Source: Hyphomonadaceae bacterium (lineage in GTDB: Bacteria > Pseudomonadota > Alphaproteobacteria > Caulobacterales > Hyphomonadaceae). Taken from it: a stretch of DNA of 64,000 bases. Position 1 is the stretch's first letter, and every line of letters starts with the position of its first letter. The stretch covers positions 1 through 64,000 of the forward strand of contig CANJIL010000002.1 of the NCBI GenBank assembly GCA_947474455.1. The letters run 5' to 3'. The notes under the pieces are model-generated. The model did no database searches and had not been told where the DNA came from. It saw nothing but the letters and a program-made list of their open reading frames with translations. Positions 18,655-27,056 of the stretch are shown here, one piece after another. The position numbers and the translations under genes were made by a program.

Positions 18655-19233
18655 ATGACAACGCTCACCACGTCCGGCGCGGCGACGCGCGGAAAGCTGA
18701 TGCAGGCGGCCGCCCGCATTGTCGCGCGCGACGGCCTCGCCGCGGCGACGACGGCCGCTATTGCTGCGGAAGCGGGCGTGGCCGAGGGCACGCTCTACCG
18801 TCATTTCGAGAGCAAGGACGACCTGCTTATCGCGGCCTACCGGCAGATGAAGCAGGAGGTGTTTCTCAACGCTGGCGCGGCGCTGGACACGACGATCGCA
18901 CCGCCGGAGCGGCTGAAGCGGACGTGGAAGGTGATCTATCTGGCGTATCGCGCCAACAGGGACGCCTTTGCATTCGGTCAGCGCTTCGCGGAATCGGCGC
19001 TGGCGGAGCGCGAGGGCGGCGAGGCCGGGCGCGCCGTGATGCGCATGGTGGGCGACCTGCGCAAGGCTGGCATCGCCTCGGGCGATTTCAAGAACCTGCC
19101 GATGGATCTTCTCTCGAGCCTGTTCATGGCCCCGATCTCGTATCTAATGAAGAGCGAGATCAACGGGCGCAAATGGACGGACGCCGAACTGGACGTCGCT
19201 GCGACCACGGTCCTGGCTGGTTGGAGGAAGTAA
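18655..19233 (+). CDS. TetR-family transcriptional regulator
   Basis: A 192-residue repressor-type regulator. The N-terminal helix-turn-helix is clear (AAARIVARDGL, then TTAAIAAEAGVAEGTLYRHF, residues about 14-54), followed by an all-helical ligand domain with no obvious subfamily signature. It is divergent from the DUF429 gene, 91 bp apart, so the two may share a control region. ATG 18655 is chosen; an in-frame ATG at 18628 is an alternative. Its target is unknown; a TetR-style operator is visible only far away, upstream of the aldo/keto reductase at 28.3 kb. Confidence 0.86.
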   Translation: MTTLTTSGAATRGKLMQAAARIVARDGLAAATTAAIAAEAGVAEGTLYRHFESKDDLLIAAYRQMKQEVFLNAGAALDTTIAPPERLKRTWKVIYLAYRANRDAFAFGQRFAESALAEREGGEAGRAVMRMVGDLRKAGIASGDFKNLPMDLLSSLFMAPISYLMKSEINGRKWTDAELDVAATTVLAGWRK

Positions 19234-19446
19234 TCGCCAACTTTAGAACGGAACAGACAGGCGGGCCGGCGCGCGTCCGCGTGCGGCATGACGTAACGTA
19301 ATATTTAGCCCCCTATTGCTGGCATTGCTGCATCGCAGCATATATTGCTCGCGTCCGCACAATAATCAAACGAACAGTGCAAAAGGAAACGCTCCGGGAT
19401 CGTTCAGCACGCACAACGTCAAACCACAAGTCTTAGATCTAATGTC

Positions 19447-19814
19447 TTGAAATGTATAATTATTTCTGCCGTGATCGCTGTCTCGGCGGCGACGTCCTAT
19501 GCTAATCCCTTGACGGTAATGGCGCCCACCGCAAGCGCCTCGACCGAACAGGTCGCAGCTATCTCGCCAAGCTCGACAAGGCCGTGAAGAGGGTCTGTTG
19601 GCAGGCGTATGTGCCGCTGATCGGCTTCGGCCTAGATGGCTATCAGGCCTGTCTGAAGGACGCCCACCGGAAGTCGCGAAGAATGATCCAACGGGGCTCT
19701 ATGCCACTGGCCAATCGAAAACCGGCGGCGCAGTTCTCGCTGTCAGATAGTTCGAGCCCTTCTCGCTTGTTCATAGCGCGAGTGTGTCATCCCGGGCATT
19801 TTCGTTGGTTTTGA
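19447..19814 (+). pseudogene. Frameshifted UrcA-family relic
   Basis: From a possible TTG start at 19447, one frame encodes a plausible signal peptide ending TSYANP and stops at about 19584. In the next frame, from about 19552, the sequence reads GRSYLAKLDKAVKRVC and later DGYQACLKDA. This matches the conserved second half of UrcA proteins, with two Cys flanking a short loop. Joining the frames needs one frameshift near 19550. An intact UrcA gene lies 158 bp downstream. The 3' end past about 19690 does not look like UrcA. Sequencing error is possible but would not explain the missing ATG. Confidence 0.5.
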
Positions 19815-19860
19815 GCAGTCGGGCCGCAGCAAACGCCACAAAATTGGCCGATTTCACCCA

Positions 19861-19888
19861 TTGACGCGAAATATTGGTATTCGATAAA
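19861..19888 (+). promoter_or_regulatory. Candidate promoter of the UrcA gene
   Basis: TTGACG at 19861-19866 is followed 16 bp later by GATAAA at 19883-19888, in a locally AT-rich stretch about 85 bp upstream of the UrcA ATG. Confidence 0.4.
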
Positions 19889-19971
19889 AGAACATCGATT
19901 TTCGAGATAGTAGTCAGGCATCTTCTGGAAGGATCGAGAGAAAAATAACCGTGTCCAATCGGAGAAAGGTA

Positions 19972-20325
19972 ATGAAAACGACGACCTCCAAAACCCGCCT
20001 GATCGCCACCCTTACCATGGCGGCAGCTTTCACCGCCGGCTTCGCGATGGGGCCGGCAACGGCCCAAACGTCCCTGCCGCAGCTGCTGAAATTCGAATTC
20101 AAGTTCCATTACACCGACGCTGAACTCGGTGATCTCAACTCGGCGCAGAAACTGCTGACCCGTCTGGAGAGGGAGGTGTTCGAGCATTGCGGCGGGGAGC
20201 GGGCGATGCGCCCGGACCGCAAGCACGCGACCATGCGATGCATCGACCAGACGATGCAGACCTCGATCGCCAAGTTCGGCTCGCCCGTGGTGGCCCAAGC
20301 CTATCAATCGCGCACTGACGGCTGA
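19972..20325 (+). CDS. UrcA family secreted protein
   Basis: A 117-residue precursor with a signal peptide (about residues 8-32, ending ATAQ) and the UrcA core: FKFHYTDAELGDLNSAQKL, then a helix LLTRLEREVFEHC and a second Cys in ATMRCIDQTM. UrcA proteins are common in Caulobacterales and Sphingomonadales; their role is unknown. The ATG at 19972 follows a GAAAGG-type ribosome-binding site; a GTG-led extension seven codons upstream is less likely. An intrinsic terminator follows at 20351. It sits in a relatively AT-rich pocket beside a decayed paralogue. Confidence 0.85.
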   Translation: MKTTTSKTRLIATLTMAAAFTAGFAMGPATAQTSLPQLLKFEFKFHYTDAELGDLNSAQKLLTRLEREVFEHCGGERAMRPDRKHATMRCIDQTMQTSIAKFGSPVVAQAYQSRTDG

Positions 20326-20350
20326 TCCCAGATTGCGTCAGAGCTCGTGG

Positions 20351-20387
20351 GGCCGGACCTTTCCGACAGGTCCGGCCTCTCCTTTTC
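20351..20387 (+). terminator. Intrinsic terminator after the UrcA gene
   Basis: Perfect 10-bp arms GGCCGGACCT and AGGTCCGGCC with a 7-nt loop are followed by TCTCCTTTTCT, 25 bp after the UrcA stop. Confidence 0.85.
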
Positions 20388-20495
20388 TATGTAAGCCCAT
20401 CTCTCCCTCCTTCCTGTGCTTCCGGAAGGCGCCGCGGAGAGCCGGCGGGAGAGACCGCCCCAGTCGCCTCCACCAGAACGCAGCGCCAACCGGCG

Positions 20496-20524
20496 CCCGC
20501 GCTCGTAACTCCAGCGAGCGCGGG
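20496..20524. terminator. Hairpin at the 3' end of pyrD
   Basis: Perfect 10-bp arms CCCGCGCTCG and CGAGCGCGGG with a 9-nt loop lie 10 bp beyond the pyrD stop on the - strand. No T-tract follows, so it may only stabilise the transcript end. Confidence 0.4.
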
Positions 20525-20534
20525 TGGTGGGAAA

Positions 20535-21590
20535 TCAGGCCGCGTTCAGATCAGAGAGCCGCTCGGCGCCGCGGGAATCCATCATGGCGACGAGATCCGC
20601 CTTGATGCGCTGGGCGAGCATCGGTCCCTGGTAGACGAGCGCGGAATAGAGCTGTACCGCCTGCGCCCCGGCGCGAAGCTTGGCGATGACATCATCCGCC
20701 GAGGCGATTCCGCCAGCGCCAATGAGGTCGAGACTGTCTCCAACTTCGGCGTGGAAGGCAGCCAGGACGGCGGTGGATTTCTTCATCAGCGGAGCGCCGG
20801 AGAGACCGCCGGCTTCTCCCTTGTGCTTGGAGGCGAGCGTGTCCGGGCGAGCGATCGTCGTGTTGGAGACGATGAGGCCCGACAGCCAGTCCTGCGCCTT
20901 CGCAACGTCCGCGATGTCGCTGATCGCCTTGTCGTCCAGATCAGGTGCGACTTTCAGGAAGAGCGGCCGGTTCTTGACCGCCGCATCCATATCGCGCGCC
21001 GCGATGCCGATGCGGCCGAGCAGTTCTTCCAGAGCGCCGCGATCCTGCAGGCCGCGCAGGCCGGGCGTGTTCGGCGAGGAGATGTTGATCGTGATGTAGC
21101 CGCAATACGGCCAGACGGCTTTGACCCCCGCCACGTAATCCGCCACGCGGTCTTCGCTGTCCTTGTTGGCGCCGACATTGGCGCCGATGACGCCAATGGC
21201 GCGCGGAGCTGCAGAAAGGCGGCGGACGAAATAGCCGATGCCGTCATTGTTGAAGCCCATGCGGTTGATCACTGCGCGATCCGCATCCAGGCGGAAGAGG
21301 CGGGGGCGCGGATTGCCAGCCTGCGCGCGCGGCGTGACGGTGCCGCATTCGACGAAGCCAAAGCCGAAGGCGAGCATCTGTGCGAACACTTCCGCATTCT
21401 TGTCGAAGCCAGCAGCGAGGCCGATCGGGTTCGGAAGCTTGAGGCCCGATTTGCGGAGCGTGACAGCGAGACGCGGATCGTCGAGCTGCGGCTGGGGTTT
21501 GGCGAGCCCCATCTTCAACGCGTCGATGATGAACCGGTGGGCGCTTTCGGCCGGGAGGATGCGGACCGCGCGGGCGGCGATGTCGAACAT
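20535..21590 (-). CDS. pyrD: Dihydroorotate dehydrogenase (quinone), class 2
   Basis: Membrane-associated FMN enzyme that oxidises dihydroorotate to orotate in pyrimidine synthesis, passing electrons to quinone. The 351-residue protein has the N-terminal helical extension typical of class 2 (AESAHRFIIDALK) and the FMN-binding blocks GLAAGFDKNAEV, FGFVECGTVTPRAQAGNPRPRLFR and NRMGFNNDG. The catalytic-serine region NISSPNTPGLR is present, and LIGAGGIASADD closes the phosphate site. ATG 21590 is the family start. It lies 16 bp after the DUF952 gene on the same strand, so they are probably co-transcribed. Confidence 0.96.
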   Translation of the reverse strand: MFDIAARAVRILPAESAHRFIIDALKMGLAKPQPQLDDPRLAVTLRKSGLKLPNPIGLAAGFDKNAEVFAQMLAFGFGFVECGTVTPRAQAGNPRPRLFRLDADRAVINRMGFNNDGIGYFVRRLSAAPRAIGVIGANVGANKDSEDRVADYVAGVKAVWPYCGYITINISSPNTPGLRGLQDRGALEELLGRIGIAARDMDAAVKNRPLFLKVAPDLDDKAISDIADVAKAQDWLSGLIVSNTTIARPDTLASKHKGEAGGLSGAPLMKKSTAVLAAFHAEVGDSLDLIGAGGIASADDVIAKLRAGAQAVQLYSALVYQGPMLAQRIKADLVAMMDSRGAERLSDLNAA

Positions 21591-21606
21591 GGTCACCTTG
21601 GCGTGC

Positions 21607-21984
21607 TCACTTGTCGGCGCACGGCTTGCTGCGCGGTTCGGGCGCAAGCACGACCACGTCCGGCGCGAGGGGGGCGCCATCCGCATCGAACTCGTCCAGC
21701 GGCCAGATCGACCTGATATGGTGCTCCTGGACCGCGGCGTAGACGTGCGGGAAATAGTCGCCGTCGCGCGATTTTTCCCATTTGAGATCGGGTCCGAAAT
21801 CGTCGCCGTTGACAGAGACCAGCGCGCATCCTTTCTGGCCCTTGAACCATTTGGCGAGGGTGTTCTGCACCTGCCTGCTGGTCGAGAAGTGGACATAGCC
21901 GTCAGCGATGTCGACGGGCGCCTGCATGGCTGCGCCATTCTCGACGGCGGCCAGCTGTTCGGCGGTGAGCACCTTGTAGATCAT
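21607..21984 (-). CDS. DUF952 domain protein
   Basis: A 125-residue protein starting MIYKVLTAEQLAAVE, with ADGYVHFSTSRQVQNTLAKWF and a later DGDYFPHVYAAV, as in DUF952 proteins. These are small, cytoplasmic and often encoded next to pyrD in alphaproteobacteria; biochemical function is not established. The conserved HFS and HVY histidines are present. It is 16 bp upstream of pyrD in a likely two-gene operon and divergent from queC. Confidence 0.85.
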   Translation of the reverse strand: MIYKVLTAEQLAAVENGAAMQAPVDIADGYVHFSTSRQVQNTLAKWFKGQKGCALVSVNGDDFGPDLKWEKSRDGDYFPHVYAAVQEHHIRSIWPLDEFDADGAPLAPDVVVLAPEPRSKPCADK

Positions 21985-22067
21985 GCGCGGGTTTTTGCTC
22001 TTGTTGATGGCGGGTGGCAAGCGGGGGCGTGCTTGACCGGGAAGAGCTGCGGCGCCATCGCAGGCGC

Positions 22068-22769
22068 ATGACCACCACCTCCGCGCTCGTGCTATTTTCC
22101 GGCGGCCAGGATTCGGCCGCGTGTCTTGGCTGGGCGCTGCAGCGCTTTGACCAGGTGGAGACGATTGGATTCGCCTATCGGCAGAGGCATTCAGTCGAGC
22201 TGCAATGCCGGAGCGTGTTCCTGGCGAAGCTGCGTGACGGATTTCCGGACTGGGCCGCGAAGCTTGGCGATGATTATCTGCTGGATCTGGGCGTGCTCGG
22301 AGAGGTTTCGGAGACGGCGCTGACGCGCGAACAGGAAATAGGGTTCGCGGAAAGCGGGTTGCCGTCGACCTTCGTGCCGGGACGCAATCTGGTGTTCCTG
22401 ACATTTGCAGGCGCGGTGGCTTATCGGCGCGGGCTTGGGGCGCTCGTTGGGGGAATGTGCGAGACCGATTTTTCCGGCTATCCCGATTGCCGGCGCGATA
22501 CGATCAACGCCGTGTCGAACGCGTTGACGCTGGGTCTGGATCGACCGACGCCGATCGAGACGCCTCTGATGTATCTCGACAAGGCGCAGACATGGGAGCT
22601 GGCTGATAAGCTTGGCGGCTCGAAGCTGGTCGATCTTATCGTCGAAGACACGCACACCTGTTATCTAGGCGACCGCAAGCATCGGCACGCATGGGGCTAT
22701 GGCTGCGGAGCGTGCCCGGCGTGTGATCTGCGTGCGAGGGGCTGGGAAAAGTGGCGAGCCGGCCGATGA
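22068..22769 (+). CDS. queC: 7-cyano-7-deazaguanine synthase QueC
   Basis: ATP-dependent conversion of 7-carboxy-7-deazaguanine to preQ0 for queuosine in tRNA. The 233-residue protein has the PP-loop [14 protein letters not shown] near residue 9. The zinc site follows near the C-terminus: one Cys in THTCYLGD, then [17 protein letters not shown] 22068 fits the family start. Its stop overlaps the queE start (ATGA at 22766-22769), so the two are translated together. QueD and QueF are not in the window. Confidence 0.96.
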   Translation: MTTTSALVLFSGGQDSAACLGWALQRFDQVETIGFAYRQRHSVELQCRSVFLAKLRDGFPDWAAKLGDDYLLDLGVLGEVSETALTREQEIGFAESGLPSTFVPGRNLVFLTFAGAVAYRRGLGALVGGMCETDFSGYPDCRRDTINAVSNALTLGLDRPTPIETPLMYLDKAQTWELADKLGGSKLVDLIVEDTHTCYLGDRKHRHAWGYGCGACPACDLRARGWEKWRAGR

Positions 22770-23398
22770 CGTATTCGGTCAAGGAGTGCTTCTACACGTT
22801 GCAGGGCGAAGGTGCGCAGACGGGCCGTGCGGCGGTGTTTCTGCGCTTTGCCGGATGCAATCTGTGGAGCGGGCTGGAGCGGGATCGCGCAGACGCCGTC
22901 TGCAAGTTTTGCGACACGGATTTTGTTGGTGTGGACGGTGAAGGCGGCGGAAAATTCGCGACTGCGGCAGCTGTGGCAGAGCATGTCGCGGCGCGCTGGA
23001 AAGGCGCGACGGGGCGGCCCTATTTGGTCTGCACTGGAGGCGAGCCCCTGCTTCAGCTTGATGAGGAGCTGATCTCGGCGCTGCATGCGCGCGGTTTCGA
23101 GGTGGCGGTGGAGACTAACGGCACGGTGTTGGCGCCCAAGTCGCTCGACTGGGTCTGCGTCTCGCCGAAATCGACCGCAGAGTTGAAGCAGGTTTCGGGC
23201 GACGAACTGAAGCTCGTCTATCCGCAGGCCGATGCACCCCCCGAGAAATTCGTGGCGCTGGCGTTCCGTAACTTCTTCCTGCAGCCGATGGATGGAGCAG
23301 CTCGCGAGGCGAATACAGCGGCTTGCATCGCCTATTGCCTCGCGCATCCTCAATGGCGATTGAGTCTGCAAACCCACAAGGTCACGGGAATTCCCTAA
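22766..23398 (+). CDS. queE: 7-carboxy-7-deazaguanine synthase QueE (radical SAM)
   Basis: Radical SAM enzyme that rearranges 6-carboxytetrahydropterin to 7-carboxy-7-deazaguanine. The 210-residue protein carries the iron-sulfur cysteines in the extended C-x14-C-x2-C form (CNLWSG... CKFCDTDF), as in the Gram-negative QueE group, and the SAM-binding [17 protein letters not shown] 22766 overlaps the queC stop by four bases. An intrinsic terminator follows 19 bp after the stop. Confidence 0.95.
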   Translation: MTYSVKECFYTLQGEGAQTGRAAVFLRFAGCNLWSGLERDRADAVCKFCDTDFVGVDGEGGGKFATAAAVAEHVAARWKGATGRPYLVCTGGEPLLQLDEELISALHARGFEVAVETNGTVLAPKSLDWVCVSPKSTAELKQVSGDELKLVYPQADAPPEKFVALAFRNFFLQPMDGAAREANTAACIAYCLAHPQWRLSLQTHKVTGIP

Positions 23399-23416
23399 CG
23401 TGTCCCAGAAACACAA

Positions 23417-23440
23417 AACGCCGCCCGAGAGGGCGGCGTT
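23417..23440. terminator. Strong hairpin shared by convergent genes
   Basis: Perfect 10-bp arms AACGCCGCCC and GGGCGGCGTT with a GAGA loop lie between the queE stop (+) and the stop of the leftward secreted-protein gene. The arm ends in TT on the + strand and is preceded by AAAA, so it reads as a terminator with T-residues mainly on the - strand. Confidence 0.75.
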
Positions 23441-23461
23441 CTGCAATAAGCTTATGAAGGG

Positions 23462-23941
23462 TTAGGTCAGCTGATCCGCAAAGCGGTCAGCAAACCGGTC
23501 GAAGCTTCTGTATGCATCGGCCCAGGTGTTGTAACCGATGACGTTCTCGATGCTCGGCTCGTACCACTGGTAGTCGAATTTGCCGATTTCCTTGCCCGAG
23601 GCATCGTACGCCGTTCCAGTCATGCGGGCGCCGCCAATGCTGACGGAACGCATCGCATCGAGGCCCGGCTTGCTGGAGGTTTGCGCCCACGTCGGGCGGT
23701 TCGGCTTCGCGTCTTCGATCGTGACGACGATGCGCTCGGCCTTCACGCCTTTGCGCTCGAATACTTTCGTCACTTTCCGGGTCAGCGAATCTGTAAGGAC
23801 CTTCGATTCGCGAACGCCTAAATCGCGTTGCAGCTTGGTCTGAAATTCTTTCGAAACGCCGGCTTCAACGGTCACCGCAAAAGCGGGAGCCGCCATCAGA
23901 AGACCAGCGACGGTAGATATTGCGATGTTGGCAATACGCAT
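23462..23941 (-). CDS. Secreted protein of unknown function
   Basis: A 159-residue precursor with a clear signal peptide (about residues 1-22, ending APAFA) and a periplasmic domain of about 137 residues. The mature part begins VTVEAGVSKEFQTKLQRDLG and contains a repeated aromatic/basic C-terminus (RSFDRFADRFADQL). No catalytic motif or known family is evident to me. ATG 23941 is supported by the GGAGG-containing stretch just upstream. It is convergent with queE across a shared terminator. Confidence 0.75.
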   Translation of the reverse strand: MRIANIAISTVAGLLMAAPAFAVTVEAGVSKEFQTKLQRDLGVRESKVLTDSLTRKVTKVFERKGVKAERIVVTIEDAKPNRPTWAQTSSKPGLDAMRSVSIGGARMTGTAYDASGKEIGKFDYQWYEPSIENVIGYNTWADAYRSFDRFADRFADQLT

Positions 23942-24063
23942 GGGTCTCCTCCCTGAACTAATCATCAACTCCGTGCAGCCGGGACGACAATCCGGCGGAA
24001 GAACTGGGTGAAGTTTAGCATGAAGGCGGGATGAACAAAGGCCCAATCTGCGTGGTTGCGGGG

Positions 24064-24282
24064 TTATTGGCTCTTTTGGCGACGGAGTTCTTCGTTCTCT
24101 TTGCGAAGACGCTCATTGTCTTTGGCCATCTGCTCTTCGGGAGAGGTGGTCACAAGATCAACCGCTCCGCCGACAACCGCGCCCGTCACGCCGACTGCCG
24201 CACCTGCAACGTCAGCCACCAGACAACCGGAGAGAAGCGGGGTAGCCCCGAGAACTCCCGCAAGAACAATGGCTTTACGCAT
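24064..24282 (-). CDS. Small lipoprotein with C-terminal coiled coil
   Basis: A 72-residue protein with a lipoprotein signal (LLSGC, Cys19). A glycine/valine-rich segment follows (GAAVGVTGAVVGGAVDLVTT), and then a charged helix rich in Glu, Arg and Lys (residues 50-72) that can form a short coiled coil. The Gly-rich stretch recalls glycine-zipper membrane lipoproteins, but length and sequence do not allow a firm assignment. It stands alone between two secreted-type genes. Confidence 0.68.
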   Translation of the reverse strand: MRKAIVLAGVLGATPLLSGCLVADVAGAAVGVTGAVVGGAVDLVTTSPEEQMAKDNERLRKENEELRRQKSQ

Positions 24283-24380
24283 GGCTCGCTCCGCCCTCAG
24301 AAAACCGGCCCGATCCGGTACAGCGCAGGTTACAGCAGGCTGGGCCGGAACTGAATGGCCAAGGGCGCCCTTGGGTTAAG

Positions 24381-25088
24381 TCAGAGCGTGTCAGTCAGCA
24401 CGATCTCAGCGGGGCCTTCGAGCGCCTTGAAGACGACTTTCGAGCCGCCCGTGAAAGCCACACCATCGCGGGCGTTGACGCGTTTGCCATCCACCTCGAT
24501 CAAGCCAGTCGCGGGCACCGCGTAGACATGGCGGTGGGGTTCGGTTTCCCAGCCCAGCTCCTGGCCGGCTTCGAGGGTCGCGCCGACGACGCGGGCATCC
24601 GCCCGGATCTCGAGGGCGCCCTCGTCGCCCTTGCCAGAGGCAAGTATCGACCAGCTTCCGACGCGTTCAGCCTTGGGAAACTGCTTTGCGCCCCAGCCGG
24701 GCGCGCCGCCCGTCCGATCGGGTTCGATCCAAATCTGAAAAAGCGTTGTGTTCTCATCTTCGAGGTTGAACTCGGCGTGGCGCACGCCAGTACCTGCAGA
24801 CATCACCTGGACGTCGCCGGCGGCCGTGCGGCCCTTGTTGCCCATCGAGTCCTGATGGCTGATGGCGCCGGTGCGGACATAAGTGATGATCTCCATGTCC
24901 CTGTGCGGATGCGGCGGGAAGCCGGACTTTGGTGCGATCAGGTCGTCATTCCACACGCGAAGGCGGCCCCAGCTCATGCGCTTGGGATTGTAGTATTCAG
25001 CGAAAGAGAAGTGATGATGGGCGTCAAGCCAGCCATGGTTGGCGCTGCCGAGGGTTTCGAAAGGCCGGACTTCGATCATTGGAATCAC
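24381..25088 (-). CDS. Pirin family protein
   Basis: Bicupin protein of 235 residues. The N-terminal cupin carries the metal ligands in PPHPHRDMEIITYV and the following HQDSMGN, with the later RHAEFN; these are the conserved pirin His/Glu residues. Bacterial pirins include quercetinase-like dioxygenases and redox regulators, so the activity here is open. The start could be ATG 25088 or the ATG three codons later. It appears monocistronic. Confidence 0.92.
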   Translation of the reverse strand: MIPMIEVRPFETLGSANHGWLDAHHHFSFAEYYNPKRMSWGRLRVWNDDLIAPKSGFPPHPHRDMEIITYVRTGAISHQDSMGNKGRTAAGDVQVMSAGTGVRHAEFNLEDENTTLFQIWIEPDRTGGAPGWGAKQFPKAERVGSWSILASGKGDEGALEIRADARVVGATLEAGQELGWETEPHRHVYAVPATGLIEVDGKRVNARDGVAFTGGSKVVFKALEGPAEIVLTDTL

Positions 25089-25164
25089 CAGCTACAAAAG
25101 TTCGTTGGCAGGCATATAGTTGCAAATGCAACAACATGCAAGAGGTCTTGAGGCTACAAATGAA

Positions 25165-25195
25165 AAGGCGGCCAGTCCGAGGGACTGACCGCCTT
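25165..25195 (-). terminator. Intrinsic terminator of the NIPSNAP gene
   Basis: On the - strand a 14-bp stem with one mismatch (AAGGCGGTCAGTCC / GGACTGGCCGCCTT) and a 3-nt loop is followed by TTCATTT, 22 bp after the stop of the leftward NIPSNAP gene. Confidence 0.82.
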
Positions 25196-25217
25196 GTTCA
25201 TGTTGTTGTGCGAACCG

Positions 25218-26057
25218 CTACTTCAGCGGAGAATAATCCGTTGGCGTCAGTTGGACAGAGACGACGCCGCCGGGGGAAATGAGCATCGGGCCGGTCTTCT
25301 GGCTGTCGGCGGCGACCTTCTTCCATTCCTCGTCGGCGCCAAAGGCTTTCCACGAGTCGTTGCGGGCTTCCTGGTTCGGGAAGGCGAGCATGTAGACCAT
25401 CTTGTCGGTCATGGCCGGTTGGTCGGCAACTGGACGCCAGTACATGAAGTTCGTCATGCCGTGCTTGGCGAAGATGCGCGTTGTATGATTGCGGAAGCGG
25501 CTGTGCAGGTCTTCGAGACGGCCTGGCATCACAGTGTATGTGCGCAGTTCGAAATGGCGCGGGCTGGCCGAAGACATGGTGTTGAGCTTCGGCGAATAGT
25601 CAGTGGCGCTGAGGAAGATGTTCTCGATCTTCGAGGTCAGCGAGCCATCCTTCTGGCTGTCCGCGTAGACCTGTTTCCATTCGGGATCGGCAGCAAAAGC
25701 CATCCACGAAGCGTCCCTGGCGGCGCGATCCTTGTAGCCCATGACATAGAAGAGCCGATTGTCCAGCGTCTGGCCGGGCATAGGCGCGACATGGAAGAAG
25801 CTGATTGGCGTCATCCCGTGTTTCTTGAACAAACCAATCGTGTGGTCGCGGAAGCGGCCATCGAGGGCCGCCATCTTGCCGGGAGAGGCTGTGTAGATGC
25901 GCAGCTCGTAAAGGCCAAGCGCCGGCTCTGCAGCCGAGGATGCGGAAGGCGCAGAGTCCATGTTGGCGCACGCGGCCGCCAGCATGGCTGCGGCCGCAGC
26001 GAAGCCGGCCGCGACGCGGCGGAAAAGCGAGGGGCGGTGAAGGGCGAGCGTCGTCAT
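25218..26057 (-). CDS. Tandem NIPSNAP-domain lipoprotein
   Basis: A 279-residue protein with a basic N-terminus, a hydrophobic signal and a lipobox LAAAC (Cys near residue 30). It carries two copies of the NIPSNAP (dimeric alpha/beta barrel) domain. The first begins LYELRIYTASPGKMAAL and the second FELRTYTVMPGRLEDLH; each continues with a HGM motif and a WKAF/WMAF-type end. Bacterial NIPSNAP proteins have no settled function. Most carry no lipoprotein signal, so the membrane anchor here is notable. It is followed by its own terminator. Confidence 0.88.
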   Translation of the reverse strand: MTTLALHRPSLFRRVAAGFAAAAAMLAAACANMDSAPSASSAAEPALGLYELRIYTASPGKMAALDGRFRDHTIGLFKKHGMTPISFFHVAPMPGQTLDNRLFYVMGYKDRAARDASWMAFAADPEWKQVYADSQKDGSLTSKIENIFLSATDYSPKLNTMSSASPRHFELRTYTVMPGRLEDLHSRFRNHTTRIFAKHGMTNFMYWRPVADQPAMTDKMVYMLAFPNQEARNDSWKAFGADEEWKKVAADSQKTGPMLISPGGVVSVQLTPTDYSPLK

Positions 26058-26179
26058 GTTTCCTGCCTATTTATCGACCAGAGCCGCCCAAGCCAGGCAG
26101 CCCATTTGCTCCGGATTAGCGCACAGTGGCGCGGAGCGACAGGCGTTGGAAAGGGGTTCAGGAGATTGTGACGACGAGA

Positions 26180-26959
26180 TCAGCTGAACGCGAACGCGTC
26201 CATCCGCAAAATCCCATAAGTGGTGCTTTGGTGCAGGTGTTTCACGCCAATCTGCCCGGCGCCCAGGGCGACATAGAGCGGCAGCAGATGCTCTTCGGTT
26301 GGGTGATTGTGTGCCGCTTCCGGGGCGCGGACACGATAGTTGAGCAGCTCGTCCAAACGACGTTCAAGTAATGCGGCAGCCATCCATTCCGCAAAGGTAT
26401 GGACCCAGTAAGGCTCCGGCGCGTCGATGCGCCCCCCCGAGGTCCGGAAACTGGCCAGATCATGCGTGAAACTGCCCGACCCGACGATCAGGACGCCTTC
26501 CTCACGCAACGGAGCGAGAATCTGGCCAAGCCGGTAGTGATGGGCGGGCCCGAGGTGGGTCTGTACCGAAAGCTGGACAACCGGGATATCTGCATGTGGC
26601 CAGGCGACCATCAGGGGCGTCCAGGCGCCATGGTCGAGACCGCGGCGTTTATCAATGTCCGCAGGAAGACCGGCGGCGGTGAGGCGTTCCGCAACGCGAC
26701 CGGCGAGGTCGCCTGAAGGAGGAGCTGGATAGGTGAGCTGATACAACTTCGGGGGGAACCCGCTGAAATCATGGATGGTCTCATTCCACGCCGGCGCGCT
26801 GACCGTGGGACGGAGACGCTCCCAATGAGCCGAGACCATAAGGATGACCTTTGGTTGCTCGGGCAGCACGTCCGGCAAACGTTCGAGAAAGTCTCGCGCG
26901 GGTGTATCCTCCAGGGCGAGCATGGGGGAACCGTGAGAAACAAAAATCGCTGGCAGCAT
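26180..26959 (-). CDS. DODA-type extradiol ring-opening dioxygenase
   Basis: LigB-superfamily protein of 259 residues, related to 4,5-DOPA dioxygenase (YgiD). The expected non-haem iron ligands are in FVSHGSPMLAL near the N-terminus and SAHWE, and the later GSGSFTHDL and HNHPTEEHLLPLYVALG blocks are typical. It opens aromatic rings of catechol-like substrates; the natural substrate is unknown. ATG 26959 gives the family N-terminus MLPAIFVSHG; a much longer in-frame extension upstream is not family-like. Confidence 0.9.
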   Translation of the reverse strand: MLPAIFVSHGSPMLALEDTPARDFLERLPDVLPEQPKVILMVSAHWERLRPTVSAPAWNETIHDFSGFPPKLYQLTYPAPPSGDLAGRVAERLTAAGLPADIDKRRGLDHGAWTPLMVAWPHADIPVVQLSVQTHLGPAHHYRLGQILAPLREEGVLIVGSGSFTHDLASFRTSGGRIDAPEPYWVHTFAEWMAAALLERRLDELLNYRVRAPEAAHNHPTEEHLLPLYVALGAGQIGVKHLHQSTTYGILRMDAFAFS

Positions 26960-27056
26960 GCACGGCAAGGTGGCGGCTAGAAGCGATGGGATCAAGGCCG
27001 CGCTTGACGATGCGGTGCGATGACAGAGACTGCCAGTCAGTGGCCGGAGTGATTTG

